Position numbers and translations under genes: made by a program. The notes beneath the pieces are model-generated. The model saw nothing but the letters and a program-made list of their open reading frames with translations. It was not told the origin of the DNA and searched no databases. This document shows, piece after piece, positions 45,717-57,808 of a stretch of 64,000 nt of DNA. The stretch comes from Rhynchospora pubera (taxonomy: Eukaryota; Streptophyta; Magnoliopsida; Poales; Cyperaceae): the NCBI GenBank assembly GCA_028095005.1, contig CM051463.1, positions 81,883,002-81,947,001 of the forward strand, given 5' to 3'. Numbering within the stretch: the stretch's first letter is position 1; each line of letters begins with the position of its first letter.

Positions 45717-45728
45717 GCTCTGATACCA
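45717..45728 (-). other. Primer-binding site (initiator tRNA-Met) of Sirevirus-type element
   Basis: Minus-strand TGGTATCAGAGC, complementary to the 3' end of initiator tRNA-Met, three bases inside the 5' LTR (45732-47303). Confidence 0.93.
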
Positions 45729-45731
45729 CTT

Positions 45732-47303
45732 TGTTGTCCCTAAAATTAGGCCTAGAGGGGGGTGAATAGGCACAATAATTAATTTCTAAACCGGTATGGT
45801 CAATATTTGGTTCAATTCAAACTTGGTCTAATACAAACAATCAAAGCACAAGCAATTCAATTCAAGCAAGATAATAAAGAGAGAAAGAGAGAGAGAAATT
45901 GAACACGCGATGTATTACGGAGTTCCGACCCGCTAGGAAGTGCTAGCCTTAGTCGTACGTCTCCGGGAGTTTCGCAACCTCGAAATGGGCGCGCTCCGTT
46001 CAATTCCACACGAACGGGACTACAAATTCGAACCAAATCACCTTGTTACAATCACTCTCAAGGTGGATTGGCCTAACTCGATTAAACAAGCTCAAACACT
46101 ACAAAGGATTGAGGCTCTAACCAAATCACTCAACAAATCTAGCAATTAACACTAGTGGATTGGTTTAGCACACTCTAATCTCAATGATTTTGCTAAATAA
46201 TGCTCAAACACAAGAGAGAGTAATGTCTAACTGGTTGGAGCTCAAAAGGGAGGAGTTTCAAAGGTTTCAAAAGTGTCTAAACAGTTCCAAGAGGCCCCAT
46301 ATATATAGAGGGCGCCAACAGCTCCAAAGACCAGTCAAAACAGACTCTGGCGTTATACAACGCTATATGCCGTTGTACAACGCCTAAGTAGCCGTTGAAA
46401 AATCAAACGGTCACAGACAATAACGTTGTGAGTTGTCAGAGCGTTGTGTAACGCTGTATAGCGTTGCACAACGCTTCAGCAAAAATCCAAAGCAAAAGCT
46501 CGACAGTTCCGTTGGAACTTGTCAGAGCGTTGTGTAACGCTTGGTAGCGTTGCACAACGAAGTCAAGAAAACGAATAAGGCAGAACTGACAAACTCAAAC
46601 AACATTGTCAGAACGTCATACGACGCTGACTGGCGTCACACAACGTCGCCGTTGCACAACGCTATTCAGCGTTGCTCTACGCGACCAGAGAGAAAAAGCG
46701 AAGTCTGAGCGAAGATTAGCGCGTTACACAACGCTATAATGCATGGAACATGGCAGCATGCATGCAGCATCGATGCAGATCGATGTCTGAACAATGCAGA
46801 GTCGCCTGTTTCATACTGCGTTGTACAACGCTGGGTAGCGTTACACAACATAGGAGTGGAAACGTTGTGTAACGTTACTTAGCGTTGCATAACGTTCTGA
46901 CAAAGGGAAATAGTGGATTTAACTGGTTTAAAAACAAATGAACTAGCGTTGCACAACGCTACTGAGCGTTGTGTAACGCTGTTCCAACCTTGTCAGAGAT
47001 TTTGCAATTAAAATCGAATTAACTCAGCGTTGTGTAACGGCAACTGGCGTTGTATGACGCTGGACAGAAAAACTGAGCATTTTACCAGCAAATTGATTGA
47101 GATTAGTTTAGAGTTTAATTAAACCTTAATTACTGACTCTAACTAGACCAAAGCAATCTCTTGAAGCTCCAAACTAAGTGCCACACTTGCTTTAATCCAT
47201 TCTTCAATAAATTTAGCTATAAAACACTTAAAAGAGATGTTAGTTTAAAGGTTTCGGTGTTGTTTTGCAAATCGGCAAATCGAGAGAAAATGTTTAACCA
47301 ACA
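45732..47303 (-). repeat. Right LTR (5' LTR) of Sirevirus-type element
   Basis: A 1,572-bp copy of 35590-37161, carrying the same paired-palindrome array at about 46350-47060. As the 5' LTR on the minus strand it should hold the promoter. Small frames in both LTRs recur because the LTRs are duplicates and are not treated as genes. Confidence 0.96.
46350..47060. repeat. Paired-palindrome array in right LTR
   Basis: Same nine 34-bp modules as in the left LTR, offset by 10,142 bp. One module differs by a single base: it reads ACGTTGTGTAACGT here against ATGTTGTGTAACGT in the left LTR, so this copy is the perfect palindrome. Confidence 0.93.
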
Positions 47304-47833
47304 GAAGGTATGCTAAAACTATTTTGGCAGCCCTTTGCTGGGCACAATGGCAAGAGAGGAATAAGAGAGCCTTCACGGATGAAGCAAAATCTAATTCCCA
47401 TGCTGTGTTTGTAAATGTTTTGTGTTTATTTCGTTTTTGGACAGGATTTAATACTCAAATGGAGGCCAGCTTTAGGGATATAGAAGTGTTACAAAGAGAG
47501 ATGGAGTCAAGTGGTGGACGGTCAAGGGATGGAGAAGAGAACGACTAATCAGTCGTTGGTTTCTTCAGAAATTTTTGTTTTTGTTGGGGGTAGTAGTAAT
47601 AATAGTGCTGTTATTATAGGCCTTCCCTGTTTTTGTGTGATTTGGGTTGTGGAAGGGCTGTGGTTTGTAATACAGTAACTGTTTCTAAATAGGTTAGTTG
47701 TCAGTTTAAGATAGATGGTTGGTATTTCGGGCTTAACCCGATACTGTACCGGCTTTTATTTTGTTGTACTGAACTCTTTTTATTTTTCAATGGAGTTCCA
47801 TCTCGGACCACTTTAAATTCAAAAAAAAAAAAA

Positions 47834-48260
47834 GTCATTTAAACTAATCCAACCAACTAATTGTTACGCGCGGCGTCTATTTCCAAGCCTGTCTGACAAA
47901 GTAAGAAATTTTACTTGTTTTATTTTTTGTACTTCGAATTGTTTCATCTCTCTTTCTTTGGTTTTCTTCCGTGTCCATCTGCGATCATCAAAGCGCAGTT
48001 GAAATCTAACCAACTAATAAATTTGCATTCTAAGATGCATAAAAAAATCATGAAAATTTTTAAGGGAAAGTCCACGAGGCCGGTGAAATAATATTCAATT
48101 CTTTTTCTTTTTATCTGACAAATACGATTGATAATGTATTTCAGACAACTAATATAGCAACGAACAAAAGTCAATTGTTTTACAACACCTCCCCTGTCAT
48201 TTATTTTCCTAGCCGGTCCATGAGGACCATGACTTCGTTAAAGAAGCCTCTTAGAAGAAA
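47834..48260. other. Intergenic stretch, no gene seen
   Basis: AT-rich sequence between the LINE B tail and the RAD7-like stop codon. It probably includes the RAD7-like 3' UTR. The minus-strand frame at 47944-48174 shows no recognisable domain. Confidence 0.45.
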
Positions 48261-51200
48261 CTACACGAAATCTGGAATCTCAATTTGGTGCAAAAGATCC
48301 CCACCCACGCCCACTATATTGACTGAAGCATTTGAATGGCCATTCAAAAAGAAATTAGTAACCTGCAAGATAAGGTCTAAAAGTTAGAATCTGAACAAAT
48401 AAGAACAATATATACTGAGACCCTGGTAGACAGCTACATCAGATACCAGGAAAGAGTATATAACGTTTTAATACTCATGCATAATACCTGGCTGCAGCCA
48501 AAGAGTTTAAGAGACTTCAAGGAAGAGCAGCTATCAACAATGATGCCAAGTGCTTGGTCACTCATTTTGCGGCAGAAGGATAGATCAAGGCTCTGCAAAC
48601 GGAAACGGCACTGTTGAGATATTGCTATAGCAGTTTGGTGGCCCACCTACATATAGATTGCAATACCAATATGATAAAATATTTGTGTACTTAAAGAAAC
48701 AAACTAAACAAAATTTAGTTATCTGAATAATATTAGAAGAACAAGACAAAAAATTTGCTTTTTGTTGCTTTTGGACCCTTCCAGGGAAGCTAACCTTTCT
48801 TTAACTGTATCCTTCATGCCAAGAAAATCACAGAAACTACATCAATTGAACATGTAAAAAACAAGGGAAAATTAAAGAATTGATACCTTAGCAACATTGT
48901 TTAGTGAAAGCTCAACAAGTTTTGTTCCTGATGCTTCAACAAATGCAGCAATCACTTCATCACTGTCATATGAGCAGTTAGAGTTAAATAAAAGCCAATA
49001 TAAGGGATGCCAAAAAGACCAAGGAAAATAAAACTTTTCACATAAAATACATAGTTAAAATATAATAAGTAAATCACATGTGGCTCAGCCATATTCCATA
49101 AACCCCATGGCCTTAAATTGGAACATCAATATTGAAACAAACCTGAAAGAATTTTTTCTAAGTTGTAGTCTCTGAATATCTCTGCATCCATTTGCCAGAT
49201 GTGCAATAGCAGAGTCCTTAAGTAGGGTCAAATTGCGGATATCAAGGGCCGACAAATTTGGACAGTTCTCTCCAATTATTTTAAATGAAGATGAGGTCAG
49301 TTTGCTGCATCCAATAAAATGTAGCCCATAAAGTAAAATTGGATTATCTCCTAATGTCAGATCTGTGAAAGAACTAACAATAGTTGCTTGGGTCGCATAA
49401 TGGTACAGTGAAATCTCTTATGGTCTAAACTCTACACCATTAATGACTGGGACTAAACTAAATCATCACGGCAGCAATTCCCTGCATTTTTAATCAAGCA
49501 CCAGTTCAGCTCAATTAAGCCTCAATTAGACCTCAAATTAAACAATAAGACTCAACTCATCGATGTTTACCTGATTAATGCAAATGCAAAGTTGGAAACA
49601 AGGGTCTTGATAAAGTTCCTCTCTATTGTAGACACCAAAAAAGAAAAGAGAGGTACAAAAAAATGCTCAATTGAGAAAGGATGAAAGCGAAGAACAACTT
49701 ACTCACAACCAGCAAAATTAAGGTCCTTTAGAGTTGAGCCGCATACAGGGATCAGCTCCTGCACAAATTGGTTGGACACTGATGTAATTCCTGCCATGGA
49801 GAGCACCTCCAAGCACTTCACTTTCTTCAGAGAAGGAAGAATGGACATAGCATCTATGTTCTGACATTCATCAATGTAAAGTTCCCTGACCAGTAGGGCC
49901 CGCTTGTCTATCACATTCATTATCCCATCAGAGGTGAGTAGAGAGCACTCACACAAGTTTAGAGAATTCAGCAGAGGTGCTGAAGAAACAACAGCAGCTA
50001 ATCCTCTGTCAGAAAGACTATAGGCACCTTTGAGAGAGAGCTTTCTCAATGAAGGCAAGCAATTCGGCCCACATGCCAAGGTAGCATATAGAACATAATC
50101 TGGCATGCATCGTCCACATAGGTCAAGCTGCAACACCTGTTATCATTGCATTCATATGTGAAGAGTTCAATATAAATAATATGAACATATTTCTTGTGCA
50201 GAAGAAAAGCTGCTGGTAACAACTTCAAATGGTGAATGCCATGGCCAAAATTGACTGGCATGGCATACCAATTCACCAACAAGCACTCATAACTCAACAC
50301 CCCAGATTCCCATTAAATTTTAACTGACGGTTAGTTAATTGTAGTCATGTTATTTAGCCTGAGTGAAACCCAAACTTGGACTTTATGCGTGAACTTCATA
50401 CCTGGACTCAGTTCTGTTCACTGTAAACATAGCTCATACATACTGTCTATTGATATGCCATTAGCCTAACAGGTAGTGTAGAAATTAAGTCTTGTAATCT
50501 TAGGAAGTAACAAAAACCAACAGCACATAAAAGTACACTTATGTATGTGGCAAAACGAACTACTTGCCTAGTATTATTGAAAGGCTAAATGACCAAAAAG
50601 GTTTCGCCTCACCAAAGAAGGAATCCACTAAACTACACTTAATTCTCTAGCTCTATCCTTAGATATCACAGTGTACACTCTTTCTATAGTAGCCGTTCTT
50701 AAAAAAAAAAACCGAACATAAGAATTTCAAATAGTATTTTTCTTTAAACAACATGCTGAGTACGAGAAGCTATGTGGTAGCATTTCCCACAGCAATTTAA
50801 ATGAAAATAATCTTATTACTCATGTTAAGTATAGTAAGACAGTCACAAATGGTACCTCGAGGTTTGACTTGTCACATTTCCCAAAAGCGTCCTCGAAATC
50901 CTTGTCAGTAGCCCACGTGCAGCTGCTCAATCGCAACTCTGTTGGGCTGCCTTCCATCAGCTTAGACAGACAGTGCATGTTCATCTTCTTGGTCTGACAG
51001 AGCATGAAACTGAGCTTGCTCCTCATAGCACAAGGTATACCGACAAGAGTTTCAATCTCTTCGGCATTTTCAGCCAAAGCCTTCACAGACAAATACTTCA
51101 AACGATGCTGCTTTGTACCAGATGATTCTTTTCCATTATTAGATGGTTTCCATGAAATCCTAATCCCGTCTGGCTTACCCACTTTAGTAGAATGAGCCTC

Positions 51201-52268
51201 GTTAGCTTCCAACTTAACTGCTCTCTTTTCAATTATCTTCATGGCCACCGAAAACGGGCCTAGCCCATCGGGCAACAATTCGTCATCTTTGTCACCCTCG
51301 TGTTCCTTTTCTTCTTTGGTAAAGCGAGCAAATTCAGGTGCCAATTCTTTGGCCTTTTCCCTCTGTGCTTCTCTACGTGAAATTGGGGCTCTAAAAGGTA
51401 CATTTCCATGCATTGGTGCCTCTTCATGCAGTGGGCCCATCGGTGGTGGCTCCCTCGGTACATGAAAGGAGGCTAGTGACGACAATTTGGCGACGGCATT
51501 TTTAATCATTTCTGTAATGTCTTCAGGATCGGAGTCAGAAATGTTAATAGGTTCTTTGAATTTAACAGGTACAGAATTCACATTCTCAATCAACCTTCTC
51601 TTCCTACTTGCATTGCGTTCAGCTCCATCCGATAATTCCTCGTCTACAATTACTTTTCCCTTCCCTTTATCTATGCACTTTCTAGCAACATCATCACCTT
51701 CCGAAACTTCTTGTTCTACATCTACTACTTGTCCTTCCTTAGAAACTTCTTTTCCCTTAGACAGTGCCGGGATTCTCCTGGCCGCAGATTCATCCCCATT
51801 ATTTCCTCCAATAATGATCCCCTTGGGTGGTGGACCGCGCTTTCTCTTGCTCTCCGAGTGGGAAGCAAGCGAAAACTTAGGAACTCTACCTCCTACAGAC
51901 ATACGGAGAGTCTGGCGGACACATGGTTGTGCAGGCAGAGGCTGAGGCTGTGGCGGGACATGTGGCTCTTCAGGCTGCGGTGCTGAGTTCGTCTCTATCT
52001 CTAAAGAAGGTGTTGCAGCAGACGGGGCAGCGGGTGCGGGTGTTGGGTTTGGATGAGGTGGCAATTGAGCGTTGGGAGATAATGCAGACAGGCGGAGACT
52101 CCGCCTCAGGGGAGGGGGAGGGGGCGCCGCTGAGGTCGACTGAAACCCTAAACCTAGAGATGTCTCCACGGATCGGGCAGCAGACGATGAATTTTCCCCA
52201 ACGTCTGCCGCTGCCGCTGGAGATTCATCAGGATCCGTTTTTTCGCCTCTCGACCTTGAGCTATGCAT
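48261..52268 (-). CDS. RAD7-like leucine-rich-repeat (RNI-like superfamily) protein
   Basis: Six coding exons in transcript order: 52268-50856, 50136-49703, 49304-49143, 48962-48887, 48646-48488 and 48362-48261. All introns are GT-AG and phases close to 781 aa. Residues 1 to ~300 are disordered: Pro/Ala-rich, with basic RRSLRLS and KRKRGPPPKG motifs suggesting nuclear location. From ~390 onward come cysteine-containing leucine-rich repeats of the F-box/AMN1 type (LQLDLCGRC, LRKLSLKGAYSLSDRGL, LNSLNLCECSLLTSDG, LQSLDLSFCRKMSDQAL). No F-box is evident. Organisation and length resemble the Arabidopsis RNI-like protein annotated as DNA-repair RAD7-like. Yeast Rad7 acts with Rad16 and an E3 ligase in global-genome repair; the role in plants is uncertain. 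Exon 1 is GC-rich at its 5' end. Confidence 0.88.
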
Positions 52269-54745
52269 GGTGGCGACTGGCGACTGATTTTTGTTTTGTT
52301 CTATTTCTCTCTATTATTTTTTCGATCGGAAGGGGACAGGGGTAGGTTTTGAGAGGAAATCGGGGAAAGAGAAGAGGCTAAATTTCCTTCCTCATTTGGA
52401 ACTCCGAAGGTTTTGAGTGGCAGCATGGGGATTAGAGTTTTCCCTCCCTGGGTTTGGTCTTTTTCGACAGGAATAGCAGACTGCTTTTGAGCCATCCGAT
52501 GTCAATCACACGGTCGTACGGTTCTAATCGACGAATGGGATAGGGATTTATTTGGTTCCGAATAAGGGAGGTATGTTAAATCTGGGCAGCTAATTTTAGG
52601 TCCGACGGTTTGTATTTGAAGGGGATTTTGGACTAACTGAATCCTTTGTGTAGGGCTGTCAAACGTACACAACGGAGACGTAAATGACAAGTTTCGTTTA
52701 TCTTTTGTTATATTGCACATTACTTCTTTTAATTCCGTTTAACATTCCGTAATTATAGCGGAAATGAAATTTATTACGTTGTATGTTCCATCTTTAATGA
52801 ACGGAACAACATAAGTAACGGTTTTTTTTCGTTGACAACATAGAATTCACAACTTCACAAGTTCAAAATTTTTTCAAAAAAGTAAACGAAATAAAATAAC
52901 AAGCGTTAAACTTTTGTTCCATTGCTTACACGTTCAAAATTTCAATAACAAATGATAGATTGTACAAGTTCAACAATACAAACACAAATCACAACAAAAT
53001 TAACTTATCAAATAGCAATCAATAAAAATACAAGTCACAAGTTACAAATTCAACTCATTTGACAATCTTACTGATCACATATCAGTTATCACAAATTCAT
53101 AACATAATCCAATAATGATTAACCAAGGGTGTTAAGCAGTAAGCTCAACCTAGTCTCTAGCCATCTTCTCAGTTCTCATACTCAAAACCTTTCTCAGACA
53201 ATGACTAAAAGTAAAGGCTTGCTATCAAGCCAATAAAACACATAGATCATCATCGAAGAATATCGGCTAGAAACTAAGGAGCCAAAAAGCTTAACACTCC
53301 AGGCTTCAACTACTTGATCATAAGCCAACTTGTCACAAACTCACTTATCACAAATCACAAATTCACAAGTTCACAAAAATACAATACTACAAATCCAAGT
53401 TAAAACCTCACAACAAAAACTCTACCTAGTCCCAGCCAAAATATCTCATCCAACAAAGCACAAAATAAGAAAAACCACTTACAAACTACAATGTGACTGT
53501 GTAATATTCAAAGCTAACACAGAGATAAAAATGACATACTCATCCTCATCCTCATATGAAATATCTGGCTCATATTCAACAATTTTTGAATCAGTCATTA
53601 AAGACAGCCAACCAAATTACAAGTTTCACAACTACAAAATAGCGCATGAATAAAGCAAAATTAGTAGTATGCCACAAAAGATCAGAGACTGACAGACGCA
53701 TTAGCGAGACATTAATGATACTGATTAGTTATTGCCAATGATTCCAACCTAATTAGACTGGTTATTGAATACAACTTTAAGAAGTTCAATTAATAAAAAA
53801 AAAATCAATACTGCTTTAACCCAAAAACTAGACAGTAATGAGCTATAAATACAGCTTTAAACACAGTTTGAGTAGTTATAAATACTCAAACGAAAAAATT
53901 GATACTGCTTTAACCCAAAAACCAGACATGAAAAAATAAGGTAAAAATCAGTCAAAAAATAGAAGGAAAAAAAAAATTCAAAATTGACCAGAGTTACTTC
54001 CCTTTGCGCTTTCCTCTTCTCTCTATTCTGATTTTTCTATTCTAAATTGATATAAACATATTAGTTATATCTAAATCATGGATCTCTTTTATTTCTCCTC
54101 TTAGAGTTTGCAAGGAAATACAAAAACAAAAAACAAAATTATATGTGGCCTTAATTGATTCATTTGAATTTATTTCGGGTTGCATGTTTTGCAACTGGAT
54201 TTTAGGAACCTTAAAAGCATTTCTTAATTGGACTTTTAGGAATTTGTTTAATAAAAGAAATACAAAGATTCTTTCAAACCGGTAGTGAATTGTGATTAAT
54301 TTATGATATCCTGAAATAACAAAATTCATTATATACTAGAAATACGATCTACTCAGCTCCTCCTCAATAAACTTGCCTTTTTCTAACAGTAGTTCATGTA
54401 GCATCCTAGTAAAAGCAATCAGTCTACAACCCGAGTCTCTCACCAGAAAGAGTTGAAATTGAAGTTTTAGGATTGGAGAGGGGGTAAGGGATGCACAGAA
54501 GGGTTAGTTGTGTGGTTGGGAGTGGGTGAGGGGAGGAGGCAAAGCGGCGCTCGACCGTGGCCTCTCCCGGCATGGTGAAGGAAATTCGACAACGGCAAAA
54601 GGTGGTGAGAGGTAACGGAAGGGCAGAGGTGGAAGAAGCCAAGCTTGGAGAGAGACATTGTCATTTGCATTTCAGAATTGGTTCGAACCCTCTATTTGCA
54701 TCTCAATTAATTAAAACAGACGGAGTTAGACGACATCATCCCAAA
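52269..54745. other. Intergenic region, no gene recognised
   Basis: Upstream of the RAD7-like gene. From about 52840 to 53660 the sequence is AT-rich with many TCACAA/CACAAGTT-like short repeats, probably a degraded transposon. TAGGGCTGTCAA near 52653 resembles a hAT end, but no partner end or duplication was found. Frames at 53330 and around 54424-54670 have no recognisable domains. Confidence 0.4.
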
Positions 54746-54897
54746 GGCTCCGTTTGGATAGGTGTAGGAAGAAGGGAAGAAATGAGAAGAAGTATTGGGA
54801 AGTGTGTAACTTTGAGAAGAGTTTGAATTGTTTATAATTTTTTTTCTTCTTCTTTCTTCTTCTTCTTCTTCTTTCTTCCAACGATCCAAACGCACCC
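54746..54897. mobile_element. Tourist-like MITE
   Basis: A 152-bp element. Its left end is GGCTCCGTTTGGAT and its right end, in reverse complement, GGGTGCGTTTGGAT. AAA lies on both sides. The left end is identical over 14 bases to that of the element at 169-357, and the inner GGGAAGTGTGTAACTTT is shared too, so these are the same family. It contains a TTC microsatellite. Confidence 0.7.
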
Positions 54898-55900
54898 AAA
54901 GTGACAAAAAATGGATAAAATCAAAATTTAATGGTTCCACAATATGACAAATTAAAGTTCACTAACCAGAATTGAATTGTATACAAAGTTAGGGACCTCT
55001 AAAAAAAATTATTCCTTTTTTTATGGCATAAATAATCACTCTTTAAATACTAGTCTTCTTGCACCCTGTTAAGTTCTGCTCCGTAGAAATTTCTTCAATG
55101 GTAGAAAAGACTTATAAAAAGCCCTCCGATGTTGAACAATATCCTTTCACAAGTTCAAACGCAACTGCAGATTTGCTTATCCTTTATTATATTTTAACGC
55201 ACACCCCAAAGTACATCGGCATGTGAGTTCAACTCTAAATTAAAGGTGCTTGTAGACTACTTATATAACTATATAAGTTATTATAAACATAAATAACCAG
55301 AGTAGTTGTAAGTTGTAACCCAGTAATCGTTTTTCTCTCGAGAAACAATAGAACAAGTAAATAAATGAATGTCATGTGTAAACAACTCAGAAGACGACAC
55401 AACTGACACTGATCCTCTGGCAAACAATGCCCTGATTAAGTAATTAGTTATGTGAAACTGTTTTTCTGAAGTTTTTCTCCTTTCTAGAAAGCAGTAAGAA
55501 ATAAGATATGAACTTCTGTCTTCTGATCAATTGCCAGGTCTTGAATATAATGTTTCAAGAGATGTCTGCCGCTACATCAACTCATTTCTTTCAATTTTTT
55601 ATTTTTGTATGTAAGAGTACTGATTAGTTATCGGTGGCTTATTTGTTGGATCCATGGTGTAGAACTGCACTGTACTAGCATTAACTAGTCAAAATTGTGC
55701 ACTCTTGCTTTGCTTATTATCTCTTTTTTTTTTTTCTTGCTAATTAGTAGATAGGAAATAAAGAAAGTTAACCAACCATAATTCAACATCAAATAATAAT
55801 AAACAAAACTATTGCCACACCCAAAAGATTTGCCAGCACAAACCAAGGCAGTCAACAAAATAATAATAATAACTACCTAATAACTGTTTAATGAACTAAC
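54898..55900. other. Intergenic region, no gene seen
   Basis: AT-rich sequence downstream of the adenylate-kinase-like gene. No coding, RNA or clear repeat structure was recognised. Confidence 0.45.
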
Positions 55901-55951
55901 ACTGGAGGCCTCCAGTTATTCATATAGACTGATAATGGCTCAATAGGATTC
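55901..55951 (-). other. Putative 3' UTR exon of AAK6 with a duplicated terminal-exon segment
   Basis: A strong donor (AAG|GTACGT, minus strand, at 56400) lies 3 bases after the AAK6 stop codon, and an acceptor TTTTTGCAG precedes 55951. The downstream stretch contains a copy of AACTGGAGGCCTCCAGT-like sequence that also forms the end of exon 3. Conceptually it encodes NNWRPPV, as exon 3 does, suggesting a duplicated last exon now in the 3' UTR. Confidence 0.5.
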
Positions 55952-56403
55952 CTGCAAAAATAGACAAAATTACGATTGCAAGCATACAAACATATAAGAG
56001 CGCCTAAGATCATATTGATTCATATCAGATGTACATGTCTCATACTGTACTAGACGACTTAACGAGGCTTCTCATCTCAGACTTCCCAATTCTATCTTAT
56101 TAGTATTCTTTGTTGGTTACTCTGTAATCAAGTTTTCTTTAGGGCATCACAGCATCACTCTTAGGTAACAATCGAGAATGGTCAGAATCAGAGACTGTAA
56201 CTGATACAGAATTTCTCAGCAGCATCAAATACCGACAGCAGGTCCAAGAATGGTATTAAACCCTAAACTCTGAACAGTACATGACCTTTCAAGATCAATG
56301 TTAGTCAAATACCAACAAATGAATAGGACATTGGCCTTCAAACACAATCTGCACCAAATGTTTAAGCCACATACACTCCTTTAGACAAACAGATACGTAC
56401 CTT

Positions 56404-57600
56404 TCAGTTGGACTGAACAGGTGGCCTCCAGTTATTTATCCATTCTGTCAGGGTGGCGACATTACGGCTTATGTCCTCTACATTATTGCTATGCAATGGC
56501 ATAACAATTTCTGAGGCATAGCTTTCTCTTGCCTCCTCTAACAAAACTTGAAATATTTCACACTCTATGTTGTTTGTCAGCTTTGCACCCATGTAACCTC
56601 TGCATTTGATCAGTTTTTATTAGGAAACTGAAACAAAGCTAGAACATTTGAGGAGGATTAAAATGGACAGAACAAATTAACTAAAAAATAATTTAATTTT
56701 AGACACTTCAGTGGTTTCTAATACCATCAATCTATATATTTGCAAACCCCTACACATGGGCCACTACAATATTTGTAATATTTCGTAAGAATTGATTTTG
56801 ATTCCCATCACCACATCTGTAATAAAATCATGCACAGGCACAGCACCTTGTAAATCCCACAAAATCGATCAAAAGAAGTACATCTAAAATCACAATGCCA
56901 TGTAGTAACAGAATGAGAGTAGACAGACAGGGCTCATGTACTGGTACTGGCAGATGGTAGGTATCACTCAATTGTTAAATAAAGGGGGTTATGTGGATTT
57001 TCTGTTTTCCATTCTCGCTGTGTAATTGAGCTGTCAAAAGATCTGCTTTTATGATTTACTTTAATGGAAAACGGTGAGCATGATGCTCACTTGTTTCGAA
57101 ACAAAATAAATGCATGTAGCTGGCACAGACTGCACACTAGCAATGGTAGTTAGGCTACTTTATATATAATTTACCTGCTAGTGAGGCGGTCATGTAGAAC
57201 GGAATTGTCGGTTTGTAAAACGACGACAAGGTCAAACCAGCGCTCGGGGAAGAAGTCACAACCATGATAGTCAACGATATTTCCTCCTTCTTCCATACTG
57301 TCTTCAAGCTCATCACACACCTACATAACATAAAAAAGCAAAATATACAAAAGAAAGAATAAGCAGTTTATGAAAAGAAAAAGGGAAGAGACAGCCCATC
57401 CAAACCATGTCCTCGTTGATGACGTGGCAGTGGAGGTGGTCGTCCCAGCCGTCGTGAAGGCCCTTCTGGCGCACCAAATCGCCGATGTTGAAGTGGCGCA
57501 TGGCGGCGGCGTCGGCCAGGAGCGAGCTCATCGTGGTCTTCCCCGTCCCCGGCGTCCCCGTCACCAGCACGTTCGGCCGAATCCTCCTACTCCTGCTCAT
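56404..57600 (-). CDS. AAK6: Adenylate kinase isoenzyme 6 homologue (AAK6 / Fap7 / CINAP type)
   Basis: Three coding exons in transcript order: 57600-57406, 57320-57175 and 56599-56404. All introns are GT-AG and phases close to 178 aa, the usual family length. The Walker A loop GTPGTGKT is at residues 15-22. RHFNIGDLV, the CDELEDSMEEGGNIVDYHGCDFF segment with the acidic/His features of the family, and FDLVVVLQTDNSVLHDRLTSRGY follow in order. The family couples NMP-kinase/ATPase activity to 40S ribosomal-subunit maturation (Fap7 with uS11) in the nucleus. In Arabidopsis AAK6 affects stem growth and ribosome assembly. Exon 1 is very GC-rich compared with exons 2-3. A second splice donor follows the stop (see 55901-55951). 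Confidence 0.94.
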
Positions 57601-57808
57601 CCTCGGCCCGCCGCCGTTCTGCGCACTCTCCGCTAAAATATTAAAATAAAAACAAAAAAAGAGGAGAGAGGGGGAGGAGGGTGCGGACTGCGGTAATGCG
57701 GTTGCGGCGACGGGCCTATTAATGCGTGGATTGAATTTTTAACGGATCGGATTATTCGGACTTAGCTGAGATGCTCAGAATCAATCAATCGTCACTTCGT
57801 CAGATACT

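Larger units (their letters stand above)
35590..47303 (-). mobile_element. Complete Sirevirus-type Copia LTR retrotransposon with env-like ORF
   Basis: An 11,714-bp element inserted in LINE B ORF2, flanked by GAAGG (35585-35589, 47304-47308). Equal 1,572-bp LTRs (TG...CA) differ at only two positions by my reading. Minus-strand order: 5' LTR, tRNA-iMet primer site, gag, pol (protease-integrase-RT-RNase H), an array of paired palindromes, env-like ORF, repeated polypurine tracts, 3' LTR. A long gag, an extra ORF after pol, several purine tracts and palindrome-rich LTRs together fit the Sirevirus lineage of Copia. Coding frames are long and open, so it may be recently active. Confidence 0.93.
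32173..47548 (+). pseudogene. LINE B ORF2 (endonuclease / reverse transcriptase), broken and interrupted
   Basis: Starts ATG at 32173, overlapping ORF1 by 4 bp. Endonuclease motifs: ATWNARGLG, QETKKSKFG, SGDFNII, RKFTWARGG, LDRFFVN and SDHCPI. RT motifs: GPDGFSMVFFQ, YRPISLLNCCFKI, LKLDFEKAYDNVSW and QYADDTLLFV. The zinc-binding domain is at about 35290-35510 (CYFCNNAETVEHLFVECP). The last ~80 residues follow the Sirevirus-type insertion at 47309-47548. Lesions: TAG at 34006-34008, a 1-bp frameshift near 34107, TGA at 34803-34805, an A-run frameshift near 35055 and the 11.7-kb insertion (35590-47303). Not functional. Confidence 0.9.
29975..47833 (+). mobile_element. L1-type LINE B, split by Sirevirus-type element
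   Basis: Second LINE directly downstream of LINE A in the same orientation. A probable 5' UTR starts at about 29975 (left boundary not proven), followed by intact ORF1 (30173-32176), ORF2 (32173-47548, broken and interrupted), a ~270-bp 3' UTR and an A tail at 47821-47833. After the tail the sequence reads GTCATTTAAAC; no matching upstream duplication was found, so the 5' boundary is uncertain. Its ORF2 sequence is well diverged from LINE A, so it is a different subfamily. Confidence 0.85.

Noticed and set aside
45507..46387. Plus-strand small frames in and near the Sirevirus-type 5' LTR
   Set aside because: Antisense to gag or duplicated in the other LTR; not coding.
52653..53700. Possible hAT element starting TAGGGCTGTCAA
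   Set aside because: No matching opposite end or 8-bp duplication was found.
57370..57636. Plus-strand 88-codon GC-rich frame
   Set aside because: Antisense shadow of AAK6 exon 1.
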